In this document: one piece after another, positions 35,798 through 47,400 of the stretch
How the letters are laid out: each line of letters opens with the position of its first letter
Position numbering within the stretch: position 1 is the stretch's first letter
Source: Adiantum capillus-veneris
Taxonomy: Eukaryota > Streptophyta > Polypodiopsida > Polypodiales > Pteridaceae
Direction of reading: 5' to 3'
DNA: 64,000 nt
Assembly (NCBI GenBank): GCA_014529385.2
Contig: CM043963.1
Span: 1,308,001-1,372,000 of the forward strand
The notes under the pieces: model-generated
The model's input: only the letters and a program-made list of their open reading frames with translations
Database searches by the model: none
Told to the model about the DNA's origin: nothing
Made by a program: the position numbers and the translations under genes

Positions 35798-35963
35798 TGA
35801 GCTTACACAGTACAGTACGCAGAGAACTGTTAGAAGGGTTATCTCCCAATTCCTTAGTATTCACAAAGAATAAGTTAGTATATACAAAGAATCAGAGGTA
35901 AGTGAGTTAGGCGGGCGGCCGGCCATATCCGCATAAGAGGCCACTTGGGCTTTAATCCCAACA
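35729..35963 (-). repeat. C3 3' LTR
   Basis: On the element strand it runs TGTTGGGATTAAAGCCC to ACTTCA. A (CT)n(CA)n tract lies at about 35757-35796. The polypurine tract is the complement of 35964-35974 (AAGTGGGAGGT). Confidence 0.95.
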
Positions 35964-36047
35964 ACCTCCCACTTAAAGTCCAATGTGGCACTTTAAGTAA
36001 CTGTAAATCTATGAACATAAATGTACAAAGATTTACATGGCTGCCAT

Positions 36048-39000
36048 CTATCCAATGCCCAATAACTCACGACAATGCACAAAGCCCTCTCTTGGAAGTC
36101 CCTTTGTGAGTAGATCAGCAGGATTGTCCTTGGTGTGGATCTTCAGCAGTTGTATCTGCTTGTCTTCAAGTACTTCCCTAATGAAGTGATATTTGACATC
36201 AATATGCTTAGTCTTCGAATGGAACACTGAATTCTTTGCCAATTGTATAGCACTTTGACTATCACAATATAACTCTGGCATATCTGCATTGATTCCCAAG
36301 TCTGCAACCAATCTACCAAGCCAAATAGCTTCTTTGCATGCCTCATTTGCTGCAACATACTCAGCTTCTGTAGTAGACTGCGTAACACAATCTTGTAATC
36401 GAGATCGCCATGATATGGCACCTCCAGCCAATGTAAATACATAGCCTGATGTAGATCTCCTCTTATCCAAGTCTCCTGCATAATCTGAGTCAGTGTATCC
36501 TCTGACACTCAAATCCTGACTACCATAGCATATGCGCATACTCTTTGTATGTTTTAAGTATCTCATGATACCTTTCACTGCCTCCCAATGTTTCTTGCCA
36601 GGATTTGACATATATCTGCTAACCACTCCCACTGCAAATGCAATATCCGGACGTGTAGCAATCATTGCATACATCAAACTACCCACTGCAGACGCATATG
36701 GAATCTTATCCATTTCAGCCTTTTCTTCCTCAGACACAGGACAATCTTGTTTGCTAAGTTTCACATATGGTGGCAATGGAACACTCAATGCCTTTCCCTT
36801 CTCCATATTGAAACGTTGCAAAACCTTGTCAATATACTCTGTTTGAGATAACCAAATCAACTTCTTTGATCTGTCTCTCTCAATGCGCATACCAAGTATA
36901 TGACTTGCCTCACCCATGTCTTTCATGTCAAACGATTTTGCCATCTTTGACTTCAAAGCTAAAATTTCTTCCAAGTGTTTGCCAGCAATCAACATGTCAT
37001 CCACATACAAAATAAGGATCAGCCAGCTGCCATCCTTAGCCTTCTTTGTATATAGACAGTGATCGAACTCACTACGTTTGTAGCCTTGAGAAAGCATAAA
37101 CTGGTGGAACTTATGGTACCATGCCCTCGGTGATTGTTTTAAGCCATAAAGACTCTTTAACAACTGGCATACCAAATGTTCCATGCCTTTCTCAACAAAC
37201 CCTTCTGGCTGCTGCATGTAAATTTCCACATCTAAATCACCATGCAAGAACGCTGTCTTGACATCCATTTGGTGCAACACCAAATCCAATATAGCAACCA
37301 ATGCAAGAAAGCATCTCAATGTAGTCATCTTGACCACTGGAGAGAAGACTTCATCAAAGTCAATGCCTTGTTCTTGCTTAAAGCCCTTGGAAACAAGCCT
37401 TGCTTTGTACTTTGGCTGACTATCATGAGCGGTGATCTTATACCTGTAAACCCATTTACAAGGTAGAGCCTTTTTACCCTGTGGTAATTTAACCAACTTC
37501 CATGTCTGGTTTTTATGCAGAGCTGTCATCTCTGACTGCATGGCCAACTGCCATTTTTTCGAGTCAACCACTTGTAATGCTTCCTTGTAACAAGATGGTT
37601 CTCCGCAATCTGTGAGCATGACATAATTTAGAGATGGCGCATAACGATCAGGTGGTTTGGAGACACGCTCAGAACGTCTCACCACAATTGATTCTGCCTC
37701 TCTAGCCACTATAGGCTGTTCCTGAGCCTGACCATGCTGTCTTGATGTGCTAGCACTAGGTCCATCTTCCCTGAAGACAACTCTTCTGATCTCCTCTGTC
37801 TTCTCTGGCTTAGCGTGAAACTTGGATTCATTGAAATGCACATCATTGCTACGAATAAGCTTTCTGGACTCAGGATCCCAAAGCTGGTAACCCATATCGC
37901 CCGATTCTTCGTAGCCAAGAAATATACACTTCTTGCTCTTTGGTTCTAACTTATTTCTGAACTCCTTAGGAATATGGCTATAAGCTTCACAACCAAAGAC
38001 TCTGAGATGCTTATACGAAGGTGCCTTGCCTATCCATAGCATCTCGGCCACTGCACTCTTATCCAGAACCCTACTAGGAGACCTGTTGATCAAATGGACT
38101 GCTGTAGCCACTGCTTCCACCCAAAATCCATCAGGCAACTCAGCATTTGACAACATGCTTCTGACCTTCTCTTGTATGGTCCTATTCATACGTTCTGCAA
38201 CCCCATTCTGTGAAGGATTATATGGTGCAGTAAGTTCCCACTTAATCCCTTTTGCTTCACAAAAGTCTTGAAAAGCTTTGGAAACGTACTCTCCACCATT
38301 GTCAGTTCTCAAGAACTTCAGCTTCTGACCACTCTGATTCTCCACCAGCTGCAAGAATGTCTTAAAGACCTTGAGCACCTCATCCTTGTGCTTCAAGAAG
38401 TAAACCCATACTTTGCGAGAATAGTCATCTATGAATGTACAAAAGTACGCTGCTCCCCCTAGTGACAAACTAGGCATTGGTCCGCATAGATCACTGTGTA
38501 CAAGAGCTAACCGTTCATCCCTACGATTCCTCTTTGATCTGTGCGGTTCCTGTGTTTGCTTACCATAAACACAATGCTCACAAAACTCGAAATCTTGAAA
38601 TGAAAAGCTAGGCAAATAACCATAATGAGAAAGTATTTCCATTCCTCTTTTTGACATATGTCCCAACCTACGATGCCATAGTGACACACTTGGCTGCTCA
38701 ATCACATTAATTACATGGTTTTTAACCTCTGAAACATGTAAAGTGTACAGAGTTCCTGACTTGTTGCCATGTGCTACAGTCATCGAACCTTTGGAGATCT
38801 TCCAAGCGCTGTTCCCAAAAACTGTCACATAACCCGTATCATCCAACTTCCCTGTACTAATCAAGCTCTTTCGGATTGCTGGAACATGTCTGACATTCTT
38901 GAGCCATAAAGAAGAGCCATTCTGAAACTTCAACTGCACATCTCCCACTCCAAGTATGTCACAAACCTGCTCATTGCCAAGTCTGACATAATCTTTAGTA

Positions 39001-40013
39001 GCCACATATGATGTAAACCACTCTTTGTGCGGAGAAACATGTAAAGATGCCCCTGAGTCGATAATCCAATCACTCATAGCATGTCCATCCTCTGCAGTCA
39101 AGAAAAAAGAATCAAGATTGCTTGTAAGGAAGATGTCACCAGCTGCTATACCAGAATTACTGTCTGAACCAGATCCTGTGACATTCACCTCTTCAATCTT
39201 CACTGAACTCTTCTTTTCATCTTGCTCAGAACTCTTTGTTTTGGCTTTTTCTTGTTTCCACTTCGTACACTCTCGCTTCATGTGACCCTTCTTGCCACAA
39301 TGGTAGCATTCTATGTCATCCTTTGACTTCGAATCACGAGACTTACTTTGGTTTTGTGCCTTCTTACCCTTCTTCTCTTTAAACTGTTGTCTCCCTCGAA
39401 CGACCAAATCACTATTGCCTTTGCCTTTGTCAATGTTCTTCCTGTTCACTTCCTCTGTGAGCAAGCTGCCTTCTACATTGGCACTTGTAAGACCTTCTGG
39501 CGCGACAGAATTACTTAACACTGTACGAAAAGTATCCCAACTGTCTGGCAAAGTGATTAAGAGAAACATAGCCTTCACTGAACCTGGAAAGACTATCTCC
39601 TGTGCTGTTAACTGGCTGAAAATTGAGTGAAATTCATTCAGATGATTTGACATGGCTGTCCCTTCCTTCATCTTCAAATCCACCAATTTCTTGAGCCAGT
39701 AAATCTGAGAAGCAGCACTTTGTTTCTCGTACATATCACATAGCTTTTGCCATACGCCATACGCTGTAGTCTCTTCTGCTACATTGAAGTAAACATTTTC
39801 TGCCAGTGTCAGCATGATTGTGGAACAAGCTAACTCGTCAAGCTCTTCCCACTCATCTTTAGCCATAAATTCTGGTCTCTCCCCTTTGAGCTTCAGTGGC
39901 TTCACTTGTTTTTTCTGCACCAAAACCTGCCAAATCTGCTTCTTCCAGAATGGAAAGTTTGTGCCATCCAGCTTCTTTATGTTGTAAAGAGTCTCACTTT
40001 GAGAAGATGCCAT
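36048..40013 (-). CDS. C3 Gag-Pol polyprotein, complete copia frame
   Basis: A single open frame of 1,321 codons from ATG at 40013 to TAG at 36048-36050. An in-frame TTG three codons upstream is not needed. Domains in order: Gag (about 10-180), zinc knuckle CYHCGKKGHMKREC (C236, C239, H244, C249), protease DSGA at 319-322, HHCC (H447, H452, C478, C481), integrase catalytic D508, D571 and E607, RT from about 850 with YVDD at 1003-1006, and RNase H with DSDYAGD (about 1175), TEAEY (E1216) and YCDSQSA (D1251). All catalytic residues are present and there is no stop or frameshift. The product would copy and insert the element via virus-like particles. It resembles the Tnt1-type copia group by motif spacing. 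Confidence 0.97.
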   Translation of the reverse strand: MASSQSETLYNIKKLDGTNFPFWKKQIWQVLVQKKQVKPLKLKGERPEFMAKDEWEELDELACSTIMLTLAENVYFNVAEETTAYGVWQKLCDMYEKQSAASQIYWLKKLVDLKMKEGTAMSNHLNEFHSIFSQLTAQEIVFPGSVKAMFLLITLPDSWDTFRTVLSNSVAPEGLTSANVEGSLLTEEVNRKNIDKGKGNSDLVVRGRQQFKEKKGKKAQNQSKSRDSKSKDDIECYHCGKKGHMKRECTKWKQEKAKTKSSEQDEKKSSVKIEEVNVTGSGSDSNSGIAAGDIFLTSNLDSFFLTAEDGHAMSDWIIDSGASLHVSPHKEWFTSYVATKDYVRLGNEQVCDILGVGDVQLKFQNGSSLWLKNVRHVPAIRKSLISTGKLDDTGYVTVFGNSAWKISKGSMTVAHGNKSGTLYTLHVSEVKNHVINVIEQPSVSLWHRRLGHMSKRGMEILSHYGYLPSFSFQDFEFCEHCVYGKQTQEPHRSKRNRRDERLALVHSDLCGPMPSLSLGGAAYFCTFIDDYSRKVWVYFLKHKDEVLKVFKTFLQLVENQSGQKLKFLRTDNGGEYVSKAFQDFCEAKGIKWELTAPYNPSQNGVAERMNRTIQEKVRSMLSNAELPDGFWVEAVATAVHLINRSPSRVLDKSAVAEMLWIGKAPSYKHLRVFGCEAYSHIPKEFRNKLEPKSKKCIFLGYEESGDMGYQLWDPESRKLIRSNDVHFNESKFHAKPEKTEEIRRVVFREDGPSASTSRQHGQAQEQPIVAREAESIVVRRSERVSKPPDRYAPSLNYVMLTDCGEPSCYKEALQVVDSKKWQLAMQSEMTALHKNQTWKLVKLPQGKKALPCKWVYRYKITAHDSQPKYKARLVSKGFKQEQGIDFDEVFSPVVKMTTLRCFLALVAILDLVLHQMDVKTAFLHGDLDVEIYMQQPEGFVEKGMEHLVCQLLKSLYGLKQSPRAWYHKFHQFMLSQGYKRSEFDHCLYTKKAKDGSWLILILYVDDMLIAGKHLEEILALKSKMAKSFDMKDMGEASHILGMRIERDRSKKLIWLSQTEYIDKVLQRFNMEKGKALSVPLPPYVKLSKQDCPVSEEEKAEMDKIPYASAVGSLMYAMIATRPDIAFAVGVVSRYMSNPGKKHWEAVKGIMRYLKHTKSMRICYGSQDLSVRGYTDSDYAGDLDKRRSTSGYVFTLAGGAISWRSRLQDCVTQSTTEAEYVAANEACKEAIWLGRLVADLGINADMPELYCDSQSAIQLAKNSVFHSKTKHIDVKYHFIREVLEDKQIQLLKIHTKDNPADLLTKGLPREGFVHCRELLGIG

Positions 40014-41040
40014 ATCTGCCAAACTGTTTACTCCTGAGAAAAATCCGGCAGAGTTTCCCCTGTAAACTGGCCTCTGTACACAGTAAACAAGCTGTAATCA
40101 ACAAGATGAACACCTCTCCTCAGGAACTATCAGTATTTTGAAAATTTTTGACAGAGTCTCCCCTGTAAACTGAGCTTTGGGAACCAAAAGATAGCTCAAA
40201 AAAAATTCATAAATAGCTGACCAGTGACAAATCCTGTAAGCATACACTATCTCCTCTCTGGGCGATGACAGAACCTGTATCTGTCTCAAGACTGAACCCT
40301 GAACAATGCCTCAACGGCCTGACGCATAAGATGCAATCGAGTGTCTACACAAAGTCATACATCCTAAGGGATAAAAGTCGTCGAAGAGGATGCGTGTAGA
40401 GGGGAACTCCAGCAACCTAATCCACCTCACACTGGGTAACCCAGCCCCCAGTGCTTGGCTTCAAAAAACCTCACACACGACCCTCTTAGATGGCTCAGCA
40501 AACTGCCCAGAATTAGCATACATCCTATAATAGACCAATCACTGTCCTATGACCGCTGCGGCGGTCTGTCTGCTAGTGTGACTCACAACTAGCAGACCCA
40601 CAATCACAGTACATCAATCTGCAATACATGCCAGTGGTGTCAAGCCGTCGTATGGCCACACCTCCCCTGGAACCTGGCAAGCACAAGAAGTAGCAATGCA
40701 GACTGCAATATATATATCTGATGATATATATGTGTACCTGGTCTATAGATGATGCTCTGAAGACGAATAAGTGATGTATGTCGATGTCGATATTGATGTC
40801 GACCACCTCCTGCTTGCCAATCTACACAAGACGGATTTCTTTGCGGCTGAAATCTATCTTCTGCTGTAGTGCTCAGAACGAAATTCTGAGGGCATAAACG
40901 GCTTCAAAAGGGGGGTAAAACCCCAGGTCGCCCGATGGAAACGCTCCCGGAACGCCGAGTGTGAATTTTCGAACTCCGGATCCAGAATCTGCCGGAAAAG
41001 TGCGCGCGCGCGCGATTGCGCAAATCCGCACTGAACCAAG
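40014..41040 (-). other. C3 5' leader
   Basis: About 1 kb of untranslated leader between PBS and the polyprotein ATG. It includes a potential hairpin (gtctgctagt/actagcagac, about 40568-40598) and a (GC)n run near 41000-41014. Small frames here show no recognisable product. Confidence 0.7.
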
Positions 41041-41052
41041 GCTCTGATACCA
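41041..41052 (-). other. C3 primer-binding site
   Basis: The complement of gctctgatacca reads TGGTATCAGAGC, the initiator tRNA-Met PBS, two bases from the LTR. Confidence 0.95.
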
Positions 41053-41054
41053 AT

Positions 41055-41277
41055 TGAAGTCGCGGAGCGGAGCGTGGGTCGACTCTCTCTCTCACACACA
41101 CACACACACAGTGAACTTACACAGTACAGTACGCAGAGAACTGTTAGAAGGGTTATCTCCCAATTCCTTAGTATTCACAAAGAATAAGTTAGTATATACA
41201 AAGAATCAGAGGTAAGTGAGTTAGGCGGGTGACCGGCCATATCCGCATAAGAGGCCACTTGGGCTTTAATCCCAACA
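41055..41277 (-). repeat. C3 5' LTR
   Basis: Same sequence as 35729-35963 apart from a shorter CT/CA tract (about 41083-41110) and a few substitutions. GTACC follows at 41278. Confidence 0.95.
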
Positions 41278-41473
41278 GTACCTTCTCAGCTTGTGCACCT
41301 ATCACTGTAGAGGTGGAGAGCCTCAGAGAGGAGGTGGAGAAACTGAAAGCCTCTCCAACAGAAAACGCAGTTGTGATTGCCAAAAAGGAGGCTGAAATTG
41401 GAGCCCTTACAAGGGTACTCTCCAAGTCCTTTGGATTCAATGATGCTACAAGGATGAAGGGGGAGGTGTCAGC
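41278..41473 (+). pseudogene. Gene H, middle coiled-coil exon
   Basis: Continues gene H on the far side of C3. The open stretch reads TVEVESLREEVEKLKASP and IAKKEAEIGALTRVLSKSFG, a heptad-like coiled coil. It ends at a potential splice donor (gag|gtgtca near 41463, or tag|gtactc near 41475) ahead of a repeat-filled intron. The frame across the C3 insertion does not join perfectly, in keeping with a pseudogene. Confidence 0.5.
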
Positions 41474-41479
41474 CATGTA

Positions 41480-42850
41480 GGTACTCCAGTCTTCTCTGTC
41501 TTTAAAGTGTATAAAGCGCTAGAAAGTGCTAACAGTGGTTGAGAGTGGTCACCTTTTAAGCACTTGAAAGCACTTTCAGCCACCTCTACAGGCTCTTTTA
41601 AGCACATGCAAACATCTTGAAATACCTGCAAGTTATTGCAGGTGCATAAAAGTGGTTAAAAGTTCTTGCAAGTGCTAAAAAATGCTTGACTATTTAGCAC
41701 TTGCAAACACCTTAACCACATGCAAGCACTTCCAAGCACTTTTAAACACCTAAAAATGCCTCCAAGTGCTAAAAAGTGCCTAAATTTTATGCACTTGCAA
41801 GCACTTTGAACCACCATTTGGCACATTAAAGCACTTTGACAAACTTTCAACCATTCACAAACTCTTGCAAGTGATTGAAGAAGATTCAAAGTGGTTACAA
41901 TTGCTTCAAAATGCTTGCAAAGTGATTAAAAGTTCTTTTTGCAATCACTTCAGAGAACTTTTAACCACTTTAAAGCACTTTGAAACACTTTTAAGACCCT
42001 GCAAGCACTTGTAGGAGTTTGCAGGTAGTTGAAAGTGCTTCAAAGTGCTAAAAAGAGCTTCCAAGTGCTAGCAAGTGCCTTTCAAAGTGCTGCAAGTGGA
42101 TAGATTGAGCACCTGAAAGCACTTCCAAGCACTTTTAAACACCTACAAATGCCAGCAAGTGTTAAAAAGTGCCTAACTTTTATGCACTTGCAAGCACTTT
42201 GAACCACCTGCAGGGATATTAAAGCACTTTGAAGCACTTTCAACAACTTGCAAAGTCCTGCAAGTGATTCAAAGTGCTTAAATTTTCATCAAAATTCTTT
42301 CAAAGTGCTTAAAATTTTATTCTGCAATCACTTCAAAGCACTTTGAGGCACTTTTAAGCCCCTGCAAGTGCTTGAAAGTGCTTAAAAAAGCTTCCAAGTG
42401 CCTTTCAAAGTGCTGCAAGTGGACAGATTGAGCACCCGGAAGCCCATCCAAGCACTTTTAAACACCTACAAATGCCAGCAAGTGCTAAAAAGTGCTTAAC
42501 TTTTATGCATTTTCAAGCACTTTGAACCACCTGCTGCTGCAGGGATATTAAATCACATTGAAGCACTTTCAACCACTTGCAAAGTCTTGCAAGTGCTTGA
42601 AGGTGCTTAAAAGTTTATTCTGCAATCACTTCAGAGCACTTTGAGGCACTTTTAAGCACTTTTAACCACTTTTGAGACCCTATAAGTGCTTCAAAGTGCT
42701 TCAAGTGCTAAAGAGAGCTTCCAAGTGCTAGCAAGTGCCTTTCAAAGTGCTGCAAGTGGATGAGCACCTGGAAGCACTTCCAAGTGTCTACAAGTACTTA
42801 AATGTTCCAGCAAGTGCTCCAAGGTGCTTGCAAGTGCCTGTTGCTAGGGC
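41480..42850. repeat. AAGCACTT/AAGTGCTT minisatellite in a probable intron
   Basis: About 1.37 kb built from dozens of copies of AAGCACTT and its reverse complement AAGTGCTT and close variants, on both strands. A higher-order unit of about 334 bp is visible: gtgcctttcaaagtgctgca starts near 42068, 42402 and 42737, and gcaatcacttca recurs near 41941, 42333 and 42622. It lies between two open stretches of gene H and is followed by a splice-acceptor-like tttgtatag at 42904-42912. Confidence 0.85.
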
Positions 42851-42912
42851 CTGCATGTCCCCCATTATGGTTGGCTGTGCAATAATCTTCCTTTGTTTTT
42901 AATTTTGTATAG

Positions 42913-43439
42913 AAAATAGTTCAAGAAATGGACAGGGAGCTTGGTGAGTTCAGAAGGCAAGCCTCCTTCATGAAGGGGTCCAACAAGTTCATGAAAAGAG
43001 AGGGCAGGGCCCTTCTTTTTCCCACTCCACCTTCCAAGTCTAGATTTAGTGTGGATATTGTTTTATTGTTTGGAAATTGTGTGGCATGTGGTCAAGAACT
43101 GTCGGGCAAATATGCAGCCGGTGTCTTTCAACTGCCGTGTGCGCATAGATACCATCCGGTCTGCTTTTCAATGGTCAGCGAGACTGATCCCAAGTGTGTT
43201 GCACCAAACTGGTCCCAACTTTGTTGCACCAGACTTTAAATGGGAGATACCCCATATAGCAAGATGTTGGGCACATGGGAATTCTTATGAGGAGCTTGAA
43301 GGTAGGTTGGTCATTTTATACAATAGAACTTATGCTAATCTGTTGTGCAGACTAATTGTGTGCGTTTCGTGCCACTCCTCTTCCATGACAAGAAAATGAG
43401 CAAAGGGATGCCAATCAAGTGTATTGAATCCTACGTAAT
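42913..43439 (+). pseudogene. Gene H, 3' part with a zinc-finger-like motif
   Basis: After a likely acceptor (tag at 42910-42912) the frame reads IVQEMDRELGEFRRQASF, then a Cys/His cluster CVACGQELSG with LPCAHRYHPVC. The pattern C-x2-C, C-x-H, H-P-x-C looks RING-like, but I cannot assign a family. A frameshift near 43205 leads to FKWEIPHIARCWAHGNSYEEL. The last segment (VPLLFHDKKMSKGMPIKC, ending ESYVI) is in the first frame again. GTAAT at 43435-43439 is the left target duplication of X-. Confidence 0.5.
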
Positions 43440-44375
43440 TGTTGGACGGATACGCTGCGACGGCGTCAGCACAGCGAAAACTCACCTAACATGTAATGTC
43501 AGCTAAGGACTAAGCTCGACCCGCAGACGCATGGAAGCAAGCATAAGGTGTCAACCTACACTCGACTGACTCCTAACTAATTCCTACAGAGGTCTCTACC
43601 AATTGTCTAAGTCACAGCCTTCAAGAGTGCATAAGAGGAAACTTCCTACAACGCTTTCTAGAGCCAAACACCCATCAAACAATCTCAAAACACCATAGAA
43701 CTTGAAGGAAACCCTACTTACCAATAGGTCGCTCTCCCTAGGGTCTATGAACCAAAATCCAGACCCAAAACACCCGGTGCAGAAACACGTAGGATGTCTG
43801 GCCGAAATCTGCAGGTCTTCGTTTTCGAAATCTAAAGTGCTTAATGTGTAGTTCTACTCAATGTGAACGCGTGGATATGCTGCAATGCAAAATCGGACAA
43901 CGTATACTCACCCAAACACCCGATGAAGCTCGTAGAAGGAGCTCGCAAGACCGGACCGTACGCGCGCAATGTAGGTATCGGCGCGTAGCTCTCATCGGGG
44001 GCAACACGCTGCACTTCTCTGCACTCAATTCCGACCACCGGAGCACACGTATCATCAAGATGAAGCTCACACTCCCTCTCTCTCGTACACAGTACGCTCA
44101 CTCACAGACTTCAAACCTGTTTTTTAAAATGACAAAAGGTCCTTCATTAAGGTCAAAAAGTGATATATATACCTTACAGTTTCTCAAACCCTAAAGTTCC
44201 AAAATCAACCATCTACTCAATCTAATTATATCAAAATTGGGATACAATCTGGAAACTTCTGCAAGTCCCAATAATTACAAGGTGAAAAATCAGGTTTCCC
44301 TCAATGAATGAATAATTACAAAAAATAATAGTCCTCCGAGTAGTTGTTGCCGTGGGGTGTGTCCAGCTTCTAACA
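43440..44375 (-). repeat. X- 3' LTR (936 bp)
   Basis: On the element strand it runs TGTTAGAAGCTGGACACACC to CCGTCCAACA. It matches 62433-63366 with scattered substitutions and small indels. A half-palindrome (cacgtaggatgtct) lies at 43786-43799. Confidence 0.95.
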
Positions 44376-44387
44376 CTCCCCCCCTCC
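44376..44387 (-). other. X- polypurine tract
   Basis: On the element strand GGAGGGGGGGAG immediately precedes the 3' LTR TGTTAG, the normal plus-strand primer position. Confidence 0.9.
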
Positions 44388-44426
44388 TTGCTCATGTCGT
44401 CCCTGACATGGCCTTGATTGGCTGCT

Positions 44427-47400
44427 TCATCTTATCGCTTCCCGCATCTTTAGCAGTGATTCGTACCTGGCATGTAGGTTCAGCATCGTTGGGCCAAAGA
44501 TGTCTGTATTCATGGTGAAGAACCCTATATAGAATGCTTCTTCAAAATCCTGGAGGTGATAGGATGGTAGAAACATGATTCTTTGATACAGTGCATGTAT
44601 CACCTCCTTGGAAGGCTGAACTGACAGATCATAGGCGCATCTGTATGTATCCTGGAACAAGAATATATTGTCGGTCACCTGGCTTGGCTTGAAGGTCTCG
44701 AACACTGCTAAAATGGTTCTGCAGATTTTCCTCATCATAATGCATGTAAGGTCAGGTGAGCCAGTGGGTGAACAACTTTATGGCGCCCGTTAGGATTTTC
44801 ACCATGTATTGGACACTTATTCTCTCACCTGCCTTCACGCCCGACAGATTTGGGTAGTTCAACCAAGTGGGTTGGCTTCTTTGCAAAATTTCTTGTGCCT
44901 TCCACGTCCTAACCCTTGGTAGAGGACAGAAGCTGAGGTTGTCTCTTATATCTGTAGGTGCCTCTACCAGGTGGATTAGGTATTGTGGGTACTTTGTAAG
45001 CCAAGCCTTCCTCCACTTTGGCTTAGAATCCACTATAAGCTTAACTCCTTCTGGCTTCGAGGTGTCTACATTGTAGAGAGGTACCGTTGGCTCTTCTCTG
45101 ATCCGCTTGTTTATTGTAGCTACCTCATATTTCAACAATGGATATGGGAGAGAGGGTTGAAGCCACTCGCGCGTGAGATTGCTGGCGTCGATCTTCTGAA
45201 TGGTCATAGATTTGAAGACCCTCTGCTCCCACTCCAAGGCTTCCTTCGTGGTTTCTCTGAGCTCTTCCTCTATTGCCTTGCGCAATTTTTCTTCCTCTTC
45301 TTGTGTTAGATCCTGTGGATCTTGAGAGGATCCTTGTATGCTTTCCTCTTGCATGGGTGTGTCCACAGGATCTGCCACATTTTTGAGGTCGATGCCCTCA
45401 TTGGCGGCTGGCCTTGAGCTTTCTGCCTCTCCTCCTTGCTGGCCTTTCAACTCCTCAATTTTCCTGAGGAGTGTTTGCTTTTCCGCTTCAGCTTGTCCGC
45501 CCATATTCATGAGGAGGTCATTAAGTTCAATGTTTATTATTTCTGCCTCCTCGAGCTTTATCTTCATGCTTTCCACTTCTTCTTGCAGGGCTTTTTGGCC
45601 CTCCTCCATTCTTGTTTGCATTACTATAGAACCTTCAGCCATCATCAATCTCTGCTTTTTCTCGAGAGTCAGCTCCTTCTAAAGTTCCTGCATTTGCTCT
45701 TCATATAGTTGACTCTCGGAAATGATTTGAGTTGAGCTCGTAGCTCTGATTCTAGCAGGTGATGCTCGCAGTCTCTGGATGGTTTGATCTTTGACTTTTA
45801 ATTGGTCCTTGAGCTCAAGGACTTCATCCAGACTTGCTTCTTGTTCTATCTCTGCTTTTTCCTTGGCATTCCTCATGGCCTCTACTTCTTTTGTTTCTTC
45901 TGCCAGCTGTAGTGTTAGATTATCTCTTTCTCTTTCGGCATCTCGCAATGACTTGTTGAGCTGCTGACACTCTTCTTCAGCTGCTTGTATTCTTTTTACT
46001 GCTTCCTGATTTACTTCTTCCATTGCTTGGCAGTTTTGTAGAGCCATTGCCAAGCTGGCCTGCAGGTCATCTTCTCTCTCCTTTTGCCTTTGGCTTTGTG
46101 CCTGCAGAGAATCTAATTCCTTTTTGATCTGTTCTTCAGTGGTTTTGAGAGTTGTCAGTTCTTTCTCTGGAGCCATGGATTGTGTCCTCAATCCGGCTAG
46201 CTTTGTCATCACCATGTCCCAATCATTGGAGGGCGGGTGCAGGTCTACTGTGTCAGTAGCAATTTCTTTTAGCTCAACTAGCCTGATGCCTTGCATCTGT
46301 TCTTTAGGCCCTGTCCTCGCCAAGTCGAATGCGACTGTGGCGGCTTCTTCCTTTGTATAGCCTGGCTAGCGGGTCCAAAAATGCATAATAGGCCTCATCT
46401 AATCCTTTTTTATGAGATTCAGGCTTGGCCTCTTCATTTGGCTCAGGTTCCTGCCTTTGCTCTTGCTTCTGTGCTTCCATTTCTTCTTGTTTGTCCTCAG
46501 CCTCCTTGCCTTCCTATGGAGGGCTGCTAGTAGGTGGTGAGGGTGTTGGGCAGGGTTTAGGACTGGCTGGTAAAGTTGCAGGTTTTCCCTTTAAGTCCCT
46601 TTCTGCTTTTGTTTTTCTTTCTCTTTCTTGGCTTTCTTGTTCATCTAGCAGTTTTTGCCTTATCTGCTCTACTTCCTCCTTTGTGAAAGGGACATGGGGA
46701 ATGTTTTCTGTTGCAGCATCAAGAATCTTGAAATTCTTGATATAATCTTCAAAGCAGTCCCTTTGCACTCTTCTGGACGATCCAGACATAGACTCGAGAG
46801 ATGGCTTCCAGAGTTCGTTTAAATCACCCTTCAGGGCTCTCTCTGCTCGAAAACTCTCCATCAGCCTCTCTAGTCTTGCCGCTTTTTGTGACCTTGTCTC
46901 TTTGGCCGGCACTTGAGCAAACTCTTTCTTTCCTTTCTTCTGCTCAGGTTTCTCCTCTTCAACTGGCTCTAGCCGTCTTTTCAACCTCATAGCCACCCTT
47001 GGTGCCCTTTGTGGCTCATCTTCCTTGTCTTGTTTTATTCTCAGCCAATCATTCTGAGATGGGGGGTCAGGCCACCTTCCTTTTGCGTGTAGTGCCCCAT
47101 AAACCACCTTGGTGATCAGCTCTCCTAGCACTATATAGGTTGGCTTTTTGTTGCCCATCTTTACTAAGCTGTCATGTATATATGCCTCATAGTTGATTAT
47201 CTTTGGGGTGCCTTTTGTCATTGCCCAAGTAAACATTGTGGCAATTTCACCTGGCGTCATCCTGTACTTCTGTGGCCTCTTCGTGCACATGTGGAAGTAC
47301 TGGTTGTATAACTGGCTCATGATTGCCACCTTTGGGTTGGCAATGTCTTCAAAGGTGTAATTTTCCTTTTTCTCTTTGTACACCTTGACTTCATCCCTTC

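Larger units (their letters stand above)
35729..41277 (-). mobile_element. C3: intact Ty1/copia element inserted in gene H
   Basis: 5549-bp minus-strand element with LTRs of 235 and 223 bp, target duplication GTACC (35724-35728, 41278-41282), tRNA-Met PBS, PPT and one uninterrupted polyprotein frame. Outside the CT/CA microsatellite, which differs in length, the LTRs differ at only about 3 positions by eye. It is the youngest-looking complete element here and could still be autonomous. Confidence 0.97.

Noticed and set aside
35526-35873. Frames running from gene H into C3's CT/CA tract as fusion genes
   Set aside because: They are read-through of the LTR microsatellite and stop within it.
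41480-42850. AAGTGC-rich array as microRNA target sites related to an animal AAGUGC seed family
   Set aside because: That seed family is animal-specific; the array is better explained as a minisatellite.
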